NCBI GenBank assembly: GCA_028692415.1
Contig: JAQUXM010000001.1
Coordinates: 42,599 to 82,037 of the forward strand
Length of the DNA stretch: 39,439 nucleotides
Direction of reading: 5' to 3'
From: Syntrophomonadaceae bacterium
GTDB lineage: Bacteria > Bacillota > Syntrophomonadia > Syntrophomonadales > Syntrophomonadaceae
The notes below the pieces were generated by a model. That model was not told the DNA's origin, searched no databases, and saw only the letters and a program-made list of their open reading frames with translations. Shown in pieces: positions 11,505 to 20,276 of this stretch. How positions within the stretch are numbered: the first letter of the stretch is position 1; every line of letters starts with the position of its first letter. Made by a program: the position numbers and the translations under genes.

Positions 11505-11852
11505 TTATAGATTTTCTACCTTCTTATTAAGATCTTCAAACTTTTTATTCAAATCATTAAAATAGGTGAAGTTGGGAACATCAACATTTTCCAGAGTGGC
11601 AGTAACTGCTTCCTGCATCATCTTCTGCATTTGCTGTTGATTCTTTTTCGCCTGAGTCATTAACTCTTCTACTAACTTGGTAGTTTCCTCGCGGGCAGTT
11701 TTTCTCTGATCCAAATACTTTCTAATCATGTTTTCAATTTGTTCCTGAGTCCAAGCCATACTCCCCAGAGTTACCAACCACATATCCCATAATTTTTCCG
11801 AAGAACTCTCACCCATTGCAATTGCCTTTTTTAGATTATCCGTGTTAGCCAT
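11505..11852 (-). CDS. phaP: Phasin-like protein
   Basis: 115 aa, alpha-helical, Gln/Lys-rich, first gene of the PHA cluster; GAGAGGAGAG SD. Assignment is by context. Confidence 0.6.
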   Translation of the reverse strand: MANTDNLKKAIAMGESSSEKLWDMWLVTLGSMAWTQEQIENMIRKYLDQRKTAREETTKLVEELMTQAKKNQQQMQKMMQEAVTATLENVDVPNFTYFNDLNKKFEDLNKKVENL

Positions 11853-11931
11853 AAATTAATCTCTCCTCTCATAATAGGATGAAAACTCAGAATATTCTAA
11901 CAGCTTCACCTCCTTGATAACATTCCATCTG

Positions 11932-11960
11932 TATATATAAAAGTTTGTTATATTAACAAA
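11932..11960 (-). promoter_or_regulatory. Putative PHA-cluster promoter with overlapping palindromic operator
   Basis: TTTGTTA-TAT-TAACAAA palindrome at 11944-11960; minus strand TTGTTA-N16-TATATA places the -35 inside it. Confidence 0.5.
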
Positions 11961-12099
11961 AATACCAGGAAATATTATGGATAAGAAGTGCTATATACCA
12001 TTTTCACCTTATTTATAATAATATCACAAATTAGCCTAAATGATACTGCTTATTTTTGAATAGGGAGGATTATAATTGGAACGCTGTTGCAATATATGG

Positions 12100-12756
12100 T
12101 TAATTAGGAATTGTTGATGGCATGAAATGCTTTTTGAGTTGATTACAGGCATTGATATCAAATATCTCCTCATTGCCGGCCAGATAAAAATTAATGTTCT
12201 TTTTGGTAAAATGTGCATTGTCATTTGTTTCATAAACACCAAAAGATTTAGCAACATAGTCTATTACTCTATCCCCAAATAGAATAATATTGGGGGGATT
12301 TAGAATTTCCATTTCTTCCAATAAAAAAGGCAAGCAAAAAATAATCTCTTCGTCTGATGGTTTGACTGATATTCCTGAACATATTTTGGAATTCAACAAG
12401 CACTTATTATCTCGGTCCAGCAGCTTTTTATAGCTGCAAGCGCTACCGGTAAAATTATTTAAATTCTGTCTAACCGTACAAACTTTTGGTTCACATCTAA
12501 CCAGGAATGTATGATATATCTTATCTACATTTAATTCACTTTTTATCAAATTGCGCAGATCTATTAGTCTCCTACTATCCTTGGTAAGGCTGTTGTCAGA
12601 TTCAAAAACCATCATGATATCCGGTTCCAATTCACCTTTACCCAGAGAAGGTTTAATAACACATTGATTCAAAAGCGAACAACGTTGACACCTAGATATT
12701 CTATCTTCCATATTAATTATCCTGCGAATAATTACTTCCCTATTATCAAGTGACAT
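12100..12756 (-). CDS. Divergent uracil-DNA glycosylase superfamily-like protein; start revised to MSLDNREVI
   Basis: CQRCSLLNQC, LVRCEPKVC, EEIIFCLPFLLEEMEILNPPNIILFGDRVIDYVA resemble the Cys ligands and C-terminal segment of family 4 UDGs. Confidence 0.6.
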   Translation of the reverse strand: MSLDNREVIIRRIINMEDRISRCQRCSLLNQCVIKPSLGKGELEPDIMMVFESDNSLTKDSRRLIDLRNLIKSELNVDKIYHTFLVRCEPKVCTVRQNLNNFTGSACSYKKLLDRDNKCLLNSKICSGISVKPSDEEIIFCLPFLLEEMEILNPPNIILFGDRVIDYVAKSFGVYETNDNAHFTKKNINFYLAGNEEIFDINACNQLKKHFMPSTIPN

Positions 12757-12875
12757 TATTGCCCCCCTTGAAAGTCTAGTCCCATATACCGTTTTTAACC
12801 ATAATTTCCACATCTCTATTTCTCACAACTTCGACAGGGCCCTTAAAAATCCTCCTCGATTCCAGACACTTTTTT

Positions 12876-12940
12876 AAGCATCGAAAGAAACTGCAAAGCA
12901 GTTTCTTTCGTACCGTTGCAACGAGGCGGGGGGATTAGAA
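12876..12940 (+). repeat. Dispersed structured repeat, copy A, truncated
   Basis: TAAGCATCGAAAGAAACTGCAAAGCAGTTTCTTTCGTACCGTTGCAACGAGGCGGGGGGATTAGAA matches the left part of copies B-D. Confidence 0.85.
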
Positions 12941-12967
12941 TTATCATGAACATTATTATCCAGTGCT

Positions 12968-13009
12968 AAAAAGGCCATTGACTTATCTCCGGTCAACAGC
13001 CTGGCTTTT
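12968..13009 (-). terminator. Imperfect terminator downstream of the 13020-13418 orphan
   Basis: Minus strand AAAAGCC...GGCCTTTTT with inner TTGAC/GTCAA. Confidence 0.5.
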
Positions 13010-13019
13010 CATTAAATGA

Positions 13020-13418
13020 TTATTTATCTTTCAGCTTATAGAGATAATCTCTGGTTCGCGAGCTTACTCCCCAGGTTGAGTCTGCCAGTTTTGCACATAT
13101 ATAACTGCGCATATTATCATCAAGATCGGGATCATTAATATCAAATATTAAGAAAAATACTTTTAATATGTCCAAGACATTGGTAAATAGCCTTTCGGTT
13201 GGAGCTTTTTTTAATAAGCTGTCATTTTTACCATAGAAAAATATCAGTCTCTTGATTACCCACATAATCTCTGCATTATTCCATATTTTCTTGTCAATGA
13301 TCTCTGTAAGCAGACTGTCAGGTCCAATTACATTTTCCTTTTGTTCTATCTCCTGCCATTCCCGGCTGCCGATTACTGTAGATGGTATGCCAAATATGGC
13401 TTCGATATTTTGTTCCAC
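13020..13418 (-). CDS. Hypothetical protein
   Basis: 132-aa ORF filling the gap, no family recognised. Confidence 0.6.
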   Translation of the reverse strand: MEQNIEAIFGIPSTVIGSREWQEIEQKENVIGPDSLLTEIIDKKIWNNAEIMWVIKRLIFFYGKNDSLLKKAPTERLFTNVLDILKVFFLIFDINDPDLDDNMRSYICAKLADSTWGVSSRTRDYLYKLKDK

Positions 13419-13460
13419 AATCTTACCCCCGCAATAATATATCTTAATATTAACATGATT

Positions 13461-14105
13461 TTAGCGTAATATTCTCCGCCCACCAACATAATTGCCGCTA
13501 TAGTAACCGGAGCTAAGTGATGAATATATCACACCTCCACTGCGGGGGGAACTGGAATGGATAAACTGATCATTCCCCGAATAAATACCAACATGATCAA
13601 TACTGGAACTCCCGCAGGCAAAAAACACCAGATCGCCAGCGACTAAATCCGGCTTGCCAACCTCAGCCCCATTTCCATACTGGGCAGCAGCATTATGCGG
13701 CAAGTTGATATCGAATTGAGCAAATATATAACGAACAAAACCAGAACAATCAAATCCACCCGGGCTTTGTCCCCCATAACGATAAGGGGTTCCCAAATAT
13801 TCTTGAGCCTTTTCAATAATTCTGGTGCCGTCTAAAGGGTTCCCCGCTCTTGACGGCGTAGGAACATTATTGTCAGGAATTACAACCGTGCTATTAATGA
13901 TTAATTGGGTGCCAATTTTAAGAAAGGATGAATTGAGTTGATTATCATTTTTAATGGTTTCAACAGAGGTTCCGTATTTCTGGGCAATAGCCCATAGACA
14001 ATCACCGGATTTAACAGTATATGTAGTTTCAGCAGCCATCAGGCTTGTCCCTGTAAAAAGCATAATTATCAATGCCAGACAAAATACCTTTATACTTCTA
14101 GTCAT
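13461..14105 (-). CDS. Secreted LysM plus NlpC/P60 cell-wall endopeptidase
   Basis: Signal peptide, LysM (YTVKSGDCLWAIAQKYGTSVETI), NlpC/P60 catalytic FDCSGFV and IDHVGIY. Confidence 0.94.
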   Translation of the reverse strand: MTRSIKVFCLALIIMLFTGTSLMAAETTYTVKSGDCLWAIAQKYGTSVETIKNDNQLNSSFLKIGTQLIINSTVVIPDNNVPTPSRAGNPLDGTRIIEKAQEYLGTPYRYGGQSPGGFDCSGFVRYIFAQFDINLPHNAAAQYGNGAEVGKPDLVAGDLVFFACGSSSIDHVGIYSGNDQFIHSSSPRSGGVIYSSLSSGYYSGNYVGGRRILR

Positions 14106-14203
14106 TCTTTCCCTACCTTTCGCAGAATATAAAAACTTTAATTTCTTATTCTACAAAGGTAGTTAAAATTCCTGCACGATTATGACGATTTTAACATTTT
14201 CCT

Positions 14204-15034
14204 TTAAGTTCTGTTTCTATGTGCGGATATTTTTGCTATTAAATTATGGGTTATGAAGCTGCAGCCCAAACTGTTCCGGAAGTTTTCGTTACTGTTGCCA
14301 TGATAATCCGACCCGCCGGTAACCAGCAAATTATACTTGCGGCTCAAGTCCAAGAATTTTGCAATCTGGTTTTCATCATGTTGCGGATAGTATACCTCCA
14401 GCCCTTCGATCCCCAGCTTTATGATATCTAATATCACTGGCTCATCAGCAATAAGCCCAGGATGAGCCAATACCGGTATGCCTCCCACAGTTTTTATTAA
14501 ATCAATCGCCTCCTGAGGCAGAAATTTATAGCGATTTACATAGGCTGGTTTACCCTTGCCAATATACTTGTTAAAAGCCTCCGCTATGGAAAAAACATAG
14601 TTATTTTTAATCAAAGCCAGGGCAATATGGGGTCTTCCAATTAAATCTCCCCCAGCCAGATCTTGCACCTGATCAAAGCTGATGGACATACCCAATCCGT
14701 TGAGTTTGTGAATCATTTTTTGAGCTCTTTCGTATCGAGCCCATCTAATCTCTTCCAGGCGCTTAATCAATCTTGAATTATGATAGTCTATATAGTAACC
14801 CAGTATATGAACCTCCTGCTCCCCGGCTTCAGTATTCATCTCAATACCCGGTATTATATCAATACTGAATTCATTCTCATTTTTATATAATATTGCGGGT
14901 TCCAGACCGTTAATTGTATCATGATCGGTAATGGCTATTCCCTGTATTGCTGACGCGATTGCCAAATCAACAATTTCGCATGGGCTTAGTGCTCCATCCG
15001 AAGCTGAAGTGTGAACATGCAAGTCATATATCAT
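14204..15034 (-). CDS. PHP-domain metal-dependent phosphoesterase
   Basis: DLHVHTSASDG, AITDHDT, GIEMNT, AHPGL, GGSDYHG. Confidence 0.93.
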   Translation of the reverse strand: MIYDLHVHTSASDGALSPCEIVDLAIASAIQGIAITDHDTINGLEPAILYKNENEFSIDIIPGIEMNTEAGEQEVHILGYYIDYHNSRLIKRLEEIRWARYERAQKMIHKLNGLGMSISFDQVQDLAGGDLIGRPHIALALIKNNYVFSIAEAFNKYIGKGKPAYVNRYKFLPQEAIDLIKTVGGIPVLAHPGLIADEPVILDIIKLGIEGLEVYYPQHDENQIAKFLDLSRKYNLLVTGGSDYHGNSNENFRNSLGCSFITHNLIAKISAHRNRT

Positions 15035-15053
15035 GCTGAATCTCCTTTGTTAA

Positions 15054-15980
15054 TCAAATAACCGCTTTTATAACCCGAAGCGCATTCTCACTCAAAATCA
15101 TATCCACTTCCTTCGGGCTAAATCCTCTCTTAAATAATTGTAACTCCAGACCCTCGTATTGTTCCACTCCAGGCAATACAACATGATCAGCACCGTCAAA
15201 ATCCGAACCCAAACCGACATGCTCAATGCCTATCAGCCCTGCAATATATACTATATGATCAATTAGGTCATCAAGCTGACAGTTCCCATCTTCTTTTACA
15301 AAGTCAGCAACTTGATTAATCCCTACAACACCTCCATTACGAGCCAGTGCTTTTAATTGCCGGTCATCCAGATTTCTCCAGTGATCACATAAAGCTCGGG
15401 CATTGGCATGACTAACCATTAAGGGATATTGATAGTATTCAAGTGCTTCATAGAAGCCCTTAACCGCCAAATGCGATAAATCCAATAATATACCAAGCTT
15501 ATTCATCTCAGTAATTACTTCCCGGCCTTTTACACTCAAACCACTGGCTTTTTCACCTTCATATAAGCCATCAGCCAGGTAATTGCGATTGTTCCAAGTC
15601 AGTCCCAGGCTACGTAAACCTAATCGATATAATATTCTTAGAATTTCAATATCGCTTCCAAGTGCTTCCCCACCTTCCAGATGCAGGATACAACCGATTT
15701 TTTGCCTATTGTCGGGCGTTTCAATATCGCTGTATCGACTTACCTGATACAAGTGCTCAGCGTTTTTTGCCATTTCGAAATGGTATTTATCAATCTGTTT
15801 TAGAATTTGCCGCAGCGCCAGATTGGATTCTACAGGCATTGTAAACAGGGCAAATACCTGAACTTTGATATTGGCCTTTTGTGCCCGACGAATATCAAAG
15901 TGACCGCTGTTTTCCAACAGTTGCTCATCTTTGTCATAAATAGCGGAAATAGTATCGCAATGAAGATCGACGATTTTCAT
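15054..15980 (-). CDS. Membrane (renal-type) dipeptidase
   Basis: IVDLHCDTI, LGLTWNNRN, LLDLSHLA, VSHANARALC, HVGLGSDFDG. Confidence 0.94.
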   Translation of the reverse strand: MKIVDLHCDTISAIYDKDEQLLENSGHFDIRRAQKANIKVQVFALFTMPVESNLALRQILKQIDKYHFEMAKNAEHLYQVSRYSDIETPDNRQKIGCILHLEGGEALGSDIEILRILYRLGLRSLGLTWNNRNYLADGLYEGEKASGLSVKGREVITEMNKLGILLDLSHLAVKGFYEALEYYQYPLMVSHANARALCDHWRNLDDRQLKALARNGGVVGINQVADFVKEDGNCQLDDLIDHIVYIAGLIGIEHVGLGSDFDGADHVVLPGVEQYEGLELQLFKRGFSPKEVDMILSENALRVIKAVI

Positions 15981-16001
15981 CCCAGTCCTCCCTCTAAGAA
16001 A

Positions 16002-16027
16002 AATAACCTGCTATGGAGCAGGTTATT
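16002..16027 (-). terminator. Terminator downstream of spoVS
   Basis: AATAACCTGC-TATGGA-GCAGGTTATT with T-run on the minus strand. Confidence 0.85.
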
Positions 16028-16057
16028 CAATCTGTAATTATAATTGTTATCCAAGAT

Positions 16058-16318
16058 CTATCTTGGTTCAATAATTAGCTTAATAGCTGTTCTCTCTTCT
16101 CCATCTATGCTTATGTCGGTAAAGGCCGGTATACAAATCAGATCCATTCCACTAGGAGCAACAAATCCTCTAGCTATGGCTATTGCTTTGATAGATTGAT
16201 TAATGGCACCAGCACCAATGGCTTGTATTTCGGCAGCTCCCTTTTCTCGCAAAACTCCAGCAAGGGCACCTGCAACTGAGTTTGGACTGGATTTGGCTGA
16301 AACCTTCAATACTTCCAT
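16058..16318 (-). CDS. spoVS: Stage V sporulation protein S
   Basis: 86 aa, MEVLKVSAKSSPNSVAGALAGVLREKG...AIARGFVAPSGMDLICIPAF. Confidence 0.97.
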   Translation of the reverse strand: MEVLKVSAKSSPNSVAGALAGVLREKGAAEIQAIGAGAINQSIKAIAIARGFVAPSGMDLICIPAFTDISIDGEERTAIKLIIEPR

Positions 16319-16667
16319 TAAATAACCTCCCTTATATTTATGCAGTAGATAGGTTGCTCATTATTATGTATATTCTAAGTTTATATGGTAATTCCTTCTT
16401 TTTGCAATAATGTTTTTGGTTATTTTTTCTATTTATTTAGAATCAGCCGACCCATTACCATAAGGAAAAATTTCATTCGTTAAGGAATAGGGACTTACCC
16501 AGGGAATGTCCCCATGGCAAATCGCCCCAGCGTGTATTAAACGTGCAAAATGTGATGGCAACAAGGAAAAGGGTTATAGCCACTGCTAAGGAAAAGCGAA
16601 AAAACTCTTTAATGGTCAATGGTGGATATGTTGCGAAGGATTGCCCCTGAGCGGTTTTGACAATATC

Positions 16668-17453
16668 TTAGGCGGGTGAACGATAGGAAATTCTACTAAT
16701 ACTTTTCACCTGGTCAGTTTCTTCATCGATATCAAGAACAACACCTTGCAGCTGAGCGGGTCCTTTGGCAACTTCGAGGCGAATTGGCCGTTGAGTAATC
16801 AATTTCGTAATAACTTGATCCTTATCCATTCCCAGGATGGAATTTTCCGGTCCGGTCATGCCCAAATCGCTTATGTATGCAGTTCCTCCCGGCATTATTT
16901 TCTCATCGGCAGTCTGGATATGGGTATGCGTCCCCAGGACGGCTGAAACCCGACCATCGAAATAATGGGCAAAGGCCAGCTTCTCTGAGGTGGCCTCGGC
17001 ATGAAAATCTACAATGATTATATCGACCTGCTTGGGCAAGTCGTTAAGAATCTCATCTACACAACGAAAAGGGCAATCTAAAGCTGTTAAAAATACCCTT
17101 CCCGAAGCATTGATTACGGCCAGCTTCTTATTAAATCCGGCAGAATATACATGATGACCCTGTCCCGGACAATAGGGAGGGTAATTGGTCGGTCGGATTA
17201 AACGAGGCTCATCATCCACGAAAGTAAAAATGTCCTTATTATCCCATACATGGTTTCCCATGGTTAATACATCGATGTTCAAAGCCAGCAGTTCTTGCAT
17301 CACATCTTTTGTTAAACCTCTTCCCCCCGCCGCATTTTCCGCATTGGCGATCGTAAAGCTAATATTATATTCTTTTTGGATCTGAGGAAGTAGATTTCGA
17401 ATGGCCTTTCTCCCCGGTTTGCCCACAATATCGCCTAAAACCAGAATATTCAA
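16668..17453 (-). CDS. ymdB: TIGR00282/YmdB family metallophosphoesterase
   Basis: MNILVLGDIVGKPGRKA, NAENAAGGRGL, TMGNHVWDNKDI, HAEATSEK, GTHTHIQTAD. Confidence 0.95.
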   Translation of the reverse strand: MNILVLGDIVGKPGRKAIRNLLPQIQKEYNISFTIANAENAAGGRGLTKDVMQELLALNIDVLTMGNHVWDNKDIFTFVDDEPRLIRPTNYPPYCPGQGHHVYSAGFNKKLAVINASGRVFLTALDCPFRCVDEILNDLPKQVDIIIVDFHAEATSEKLAFAHYFDGRVSAVLGTHTHIQTADEKIMPGGTAYISDLGMTGPENSILGMDKDQVITKLITQRPIRLEVAKGPAQLQGVVLDIDEETDQVKSISRISYRSPA

Positions 17454-17468
17454 TGATCATCCTCCGTT

Positions 17469-17960
17469 TTAACTATTAAATACCAAGACCCTGCCTTCCT
17501 GGCGATAAGCCAGGAAATTAGTGGCGCCAAGATTTCCAGTGTTAATTTTACTAAGCAGATTTTTCTTTAGGCGTTTTTTAACCGAATCTTCTAAGATTAT
17601 TCTATCATCGTTTTGGAACAATAAGTCTTTGAATTCTTCTCTTACCATTAGCAGCAGCAGTTCAATTTCTTCTTCAACCAGGGTGTTGATATCTCGATAT
17701 ACTCTCAAAAAACTGACTCCTCCGTTTTCCTGAAATGATAGGTCCATAAGAGAAGGCCAAGTTGACGATAGTCTATGAAATATCCGCAGACAATCTTCTA
17801 ATTTTCTAATAAATGTTTCTTTATGCCGCTTATCAATATCTTGCTTTAATGCCAGTTCCAAGAATATTTTTTCCTGATCTGCCTGGTATTTCACGGCATT
17901 TAATTCGGGATATTTTAGAGATATGCTTATAAAAATATCGAGACCACAATCATTCTTCAT
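17469..17960 (-). CDS. Conserved hypothetical protein
   Basis: 163-aa ORF between ymdB and rny; no recognised motif. Confidence 0.65.
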   Translation of the reverse strand: MKNDCGLDIFISISLKYPELNAVKYQADQEKIFLELALKQDIDKRHKETFIRKLEDCLRIFHRLSSTWPSLMDLSFQENGGVSFLRVYRDINTLVEEEIELLLLMVREEFKDLLFQNDDRIILEDSVKKRLKKNLLSKINTGNLGATNFLAYRQEGRVLVFNS

Positions 17961-18112
17961 TTAACATTTTCCCCTTAAGGCTATTGATATAAACTCTTTC
18001 TTCAAAAACCATAAAAGTCCTCTAATATCGGATTGAGAATTTGTGGCAGTAGCCGTATTTATGCTTGACAGGGATTCCCCAGTTGGGCCTAATGCCTGGT
18101 TAATCCGAAAAT

Positions 18113-18241
18113 ATAACGAGGCGAAAGATGTCCCCCGCTGCTTTAAGCGCTCGGGTTCCTGTTAATAAAACAGGCGGCGGGTTCTAATCCCCCGCCTCGT
18201 TGCAGCGGTTCAAAAGATACTGCTCCGCAGTTTCTTCCGAA
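18113..18241 (-). repeat. Dispersed structured repeat, copy B, opposite orientation
   Basis: Reverse complement aligns end to end with copies C and D. Confidence 0.92.
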
Positions 18242-18279
18242 CTTAAATTCTAAACACAAACCTAAGTTTTCATAAAAAA

Positions 18280-18299
18280 AAGGGCTCCGAAAAGCCCTT
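18280..18299 (-). terminator. Terminator downstream of rny
   Basis: AAGGGCT-CCGAAA-AGCCCTT with eight T on the minus strand. Confidence 0.88.
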
Positions 18300-18329
18300 C
18301 TAAAATACTTGATATTTAAGCACTGATAA

Positions 18330-19895
18330 TTACTTGGCAAATTCAACCGATCTGGTTTCTCTAATAACCACCACTTTGATCTGTCCTGGATAATCCAGTT
18401 CACTTTCAACTTTGTCCGCTATTTCGCGGGCCAGGTTTATGGCTCGCAGATCATCTATTTCATCCGGTTTAACTATGATGCGAATCTCTCTGCCAGCTTG
18501 AATGGCAAAGGTGCGATCAACCCCAGCAAACGATTCAGCAACTGCTTCAAGTTTTTCCAAACGTTTGATATAGGTCTCCAGGGTCTCTCTGCGCGCTCCC
18601 GGTCGGGAAGCTGATATGGCATCTGCTGCTTGGATAAGTATGGCTTCGACAGTCTCGGGTACTATGTCACCGTGATGAGCTGCTATCCCATGAATCACAT
18701 CTTTGTTCTCACGGTACTTCTTGGCCAAATCCACACCGATTTCCACATGGGGACCTGCTACTTCATGGTCTACTGATTTCCCAATATCATGAAGCAAGCC
18801 AGCCCGTTTGGCCAAGATTATGTCTACCCCCAATTCAGCCGCCATAATACCTGCCAGATGAGCAACTTCAATTGAATGTCTCAGCACATTTTGCCCATAA
18901 CTGGTACGGTATTTTAATCTGCCCAGGAGCCTGATCAGCTCAGGATGCAGCCCATGTACTCCCACTTCAAAGGCCGCCTGTTCTCCCACTTCCCGCATCT
19001 CCTGTTCGATATCTTTCTTGGCCTTTTCCACCATTTCTTCAATTCGAGCTGGATGAATGCGACCATCGGAAACCAGATTACCCAGGGCAACTCGAGCAAT
19101 TTCTCGACGTATCGGGTCAAATGAAGACAGAATAACTGCTTCGGGTGTATCATCAATAATCAGATCTACTCCCGTTAATGCTTCAAAATTTCGTATATTA
19201 CGCCCTTCTCTCCCAATAATACGACCTTTCATCTCATCATTGGGTAAAGGCACTACCGATACCGTAGTTTCAGAGACCACATCTGCAGCACATTTCTGAA
19301 TGGCCAGCGACACAACATTTTTGGCCCTCTTATCGGCTTCTTCCTTGGCTTCGGCCTCCAGATTCTTAATCATTATGGCTGTTTCCTGGCGTATTTGTTG
19401 TCCGACATTATATAACAATAATTCTTTGGCCTCTTCGGAATTTAAACCAGAAAGACGTTCTAATTCCTTTAATTGCTGGGTAAGAATAAGCTGTAAATCC
19501 TGTTGGGTCTTTTCGGTTTCCTTTTCTTTTTCGAACAGCATATTTTCCTTTTTCTCAATGTTTTCAGTTTTCTTATCCAGGCTTTCTTCTTTTTGAATTA
19601 ACCTTCTTTCAATCCGGTCCAGTTCACGCCGTCTTTCCCGGCTATCTTTTTCAGATTCCTGGCGAGCACGATGAATTTCATCCTTGGCTTCAAGCAGAAT
19701 CTCCTTTTTCTTGGCTTCAGCTTCTTTGCCTGCCTCATCCATAATTCGGGCAACTTCTTCTTCAGCCTTACCAATTCTGCTCTCCGCAATAGTTCTTCTT
19801 GCATAATATCCGGCAATAAGACCTACGGCCAAAGAGATAACAATAACTAAAGAACTTGCAACGCTATTTATATTTTTCACCTCCTTCAACTTCAA
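18330..19895 (-). CDS. rny: Ribonuclease Y; true start may be about 19871
   Basis: N-terminal TM, coiled coil, KH domain ([29 protein letters not shown]), HD domain (LLHDIGKS). Confidence 0.96.
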   Translation of the reverse strand: MKLKEVKNINSVASSLVIVISLAVGLIAGYYARRTIAESRIGKAEEEVARIMDEAGKEAEAKKKEILLEAKDEIHRARQESEKDSRERRRELDRIERRLIQKEESLDKKTENIEKKENMLFEKEKETEKTQQDLQLILTQQLKELERLSGLNSEEAKELLLYNVGQQIRQETAIMIKNLEAEAKEEADKRAKNVVSLAIQKCAADVVSETTVSVVPLPNDEMKGRIIGREGRNIRNFEALTGVDLIIDDTPEAVILSSFDPIRREIARVALGNLVSDGRIHPARIEEMVEKAKKDIEQEMREVGEQAAFEVGVHGLHPELIRLLGRLKYRTSYGQNVLRHSIEVAHLAGIMAAELGVDIILAKRAGLLHDIGKSVDHEVAGPHVEIGVDLAKKYRENKDVIHGIAAHHGDIVPETVEAILIQAADAISASRPGARRETLETYIKRLEKLEAVAESFAGVDRTFAIQAGREIRIIVKPDEIDDLRAINLAREIADKVESELDYPGQIKVVVIRETRSVEFAK

Positions 19896-19924
19896 TGTTT
19901 AATATTATTTAGTTTTGCATGCAA

Positions 19925-19952
19925 CAGAAAAAACCGAGTTCTAACTCGGTTT
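19925..19952 (-). terminator. Terminator between recA and rny
   Basis: AAACCGAGTT-CT-AACTCGGTTT with T6 on the minus strand. Confidence 0.85.
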
Positions 19953-20241
19953 GTAAGAAGTAAACCTGCCTTTTTAAGTCACCCTTCATTCACCAATGTA
20001 CTGCAACTGCCCATAATAAAGCCGATAGAGACCAAACTATCACCTTAAAATATTCATTTCGATACAATGGTGAGTATCTGACAACTCACTTTAACCTTAA
20101 GACAATCTTAAAAAATATATACTAAACACGATATACCAAGAATACCGTGCATACTTCCATGTTTTCAAATGGAAAAATCTATATTAATCTCAAGCAGTCT
20201 ATACGGTCAAGTTTTTAGGCAAGACTTCTAACCGGTAGTCT
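19925..20241 (-). ncRNA. Candidate structured ncRNA or rny leader between recA and rny
   Basis: Minus-strand TTGACA-N17-TAAAAT promoter, several stem-loops, strong terminator; no ORF. Confidence 0.5.
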
Positions 20242-20247
20242 GCTCTA

Positions 20248-20276
20248 ATTTTATTTAGTTTCCATAATGATGTCAA
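20248..20276 (-). promoter_or_regulatory. Sigma-A-like promoter overlapping the recA stop codon
   Basis: TTGACA (20276-20271), 17-nt spacer, TAAAAT (20253-20248). Confidence 0.7.

Noticed and set aside
12036-12257. 73-aa minus ORF overlapping the UDG-like gene
   Set aside because: Out-of-frame overlap with a better-supported CDS.
18143-18409. 88-aa minus ORF across repeat copy B and the rny 3' end
   Set aside because: Out of frame with rny; composed largely of the repeat and the terminator region.
19950-20030. T-box-like string GGTGAATGAAGGGTGACTT before a terminator upstream of rny
   Set aside because: Lacks the diagnostic GGTGGNACCGCG, and rny is not a typical T-box target; kept only as a generic structured RNA candidate.
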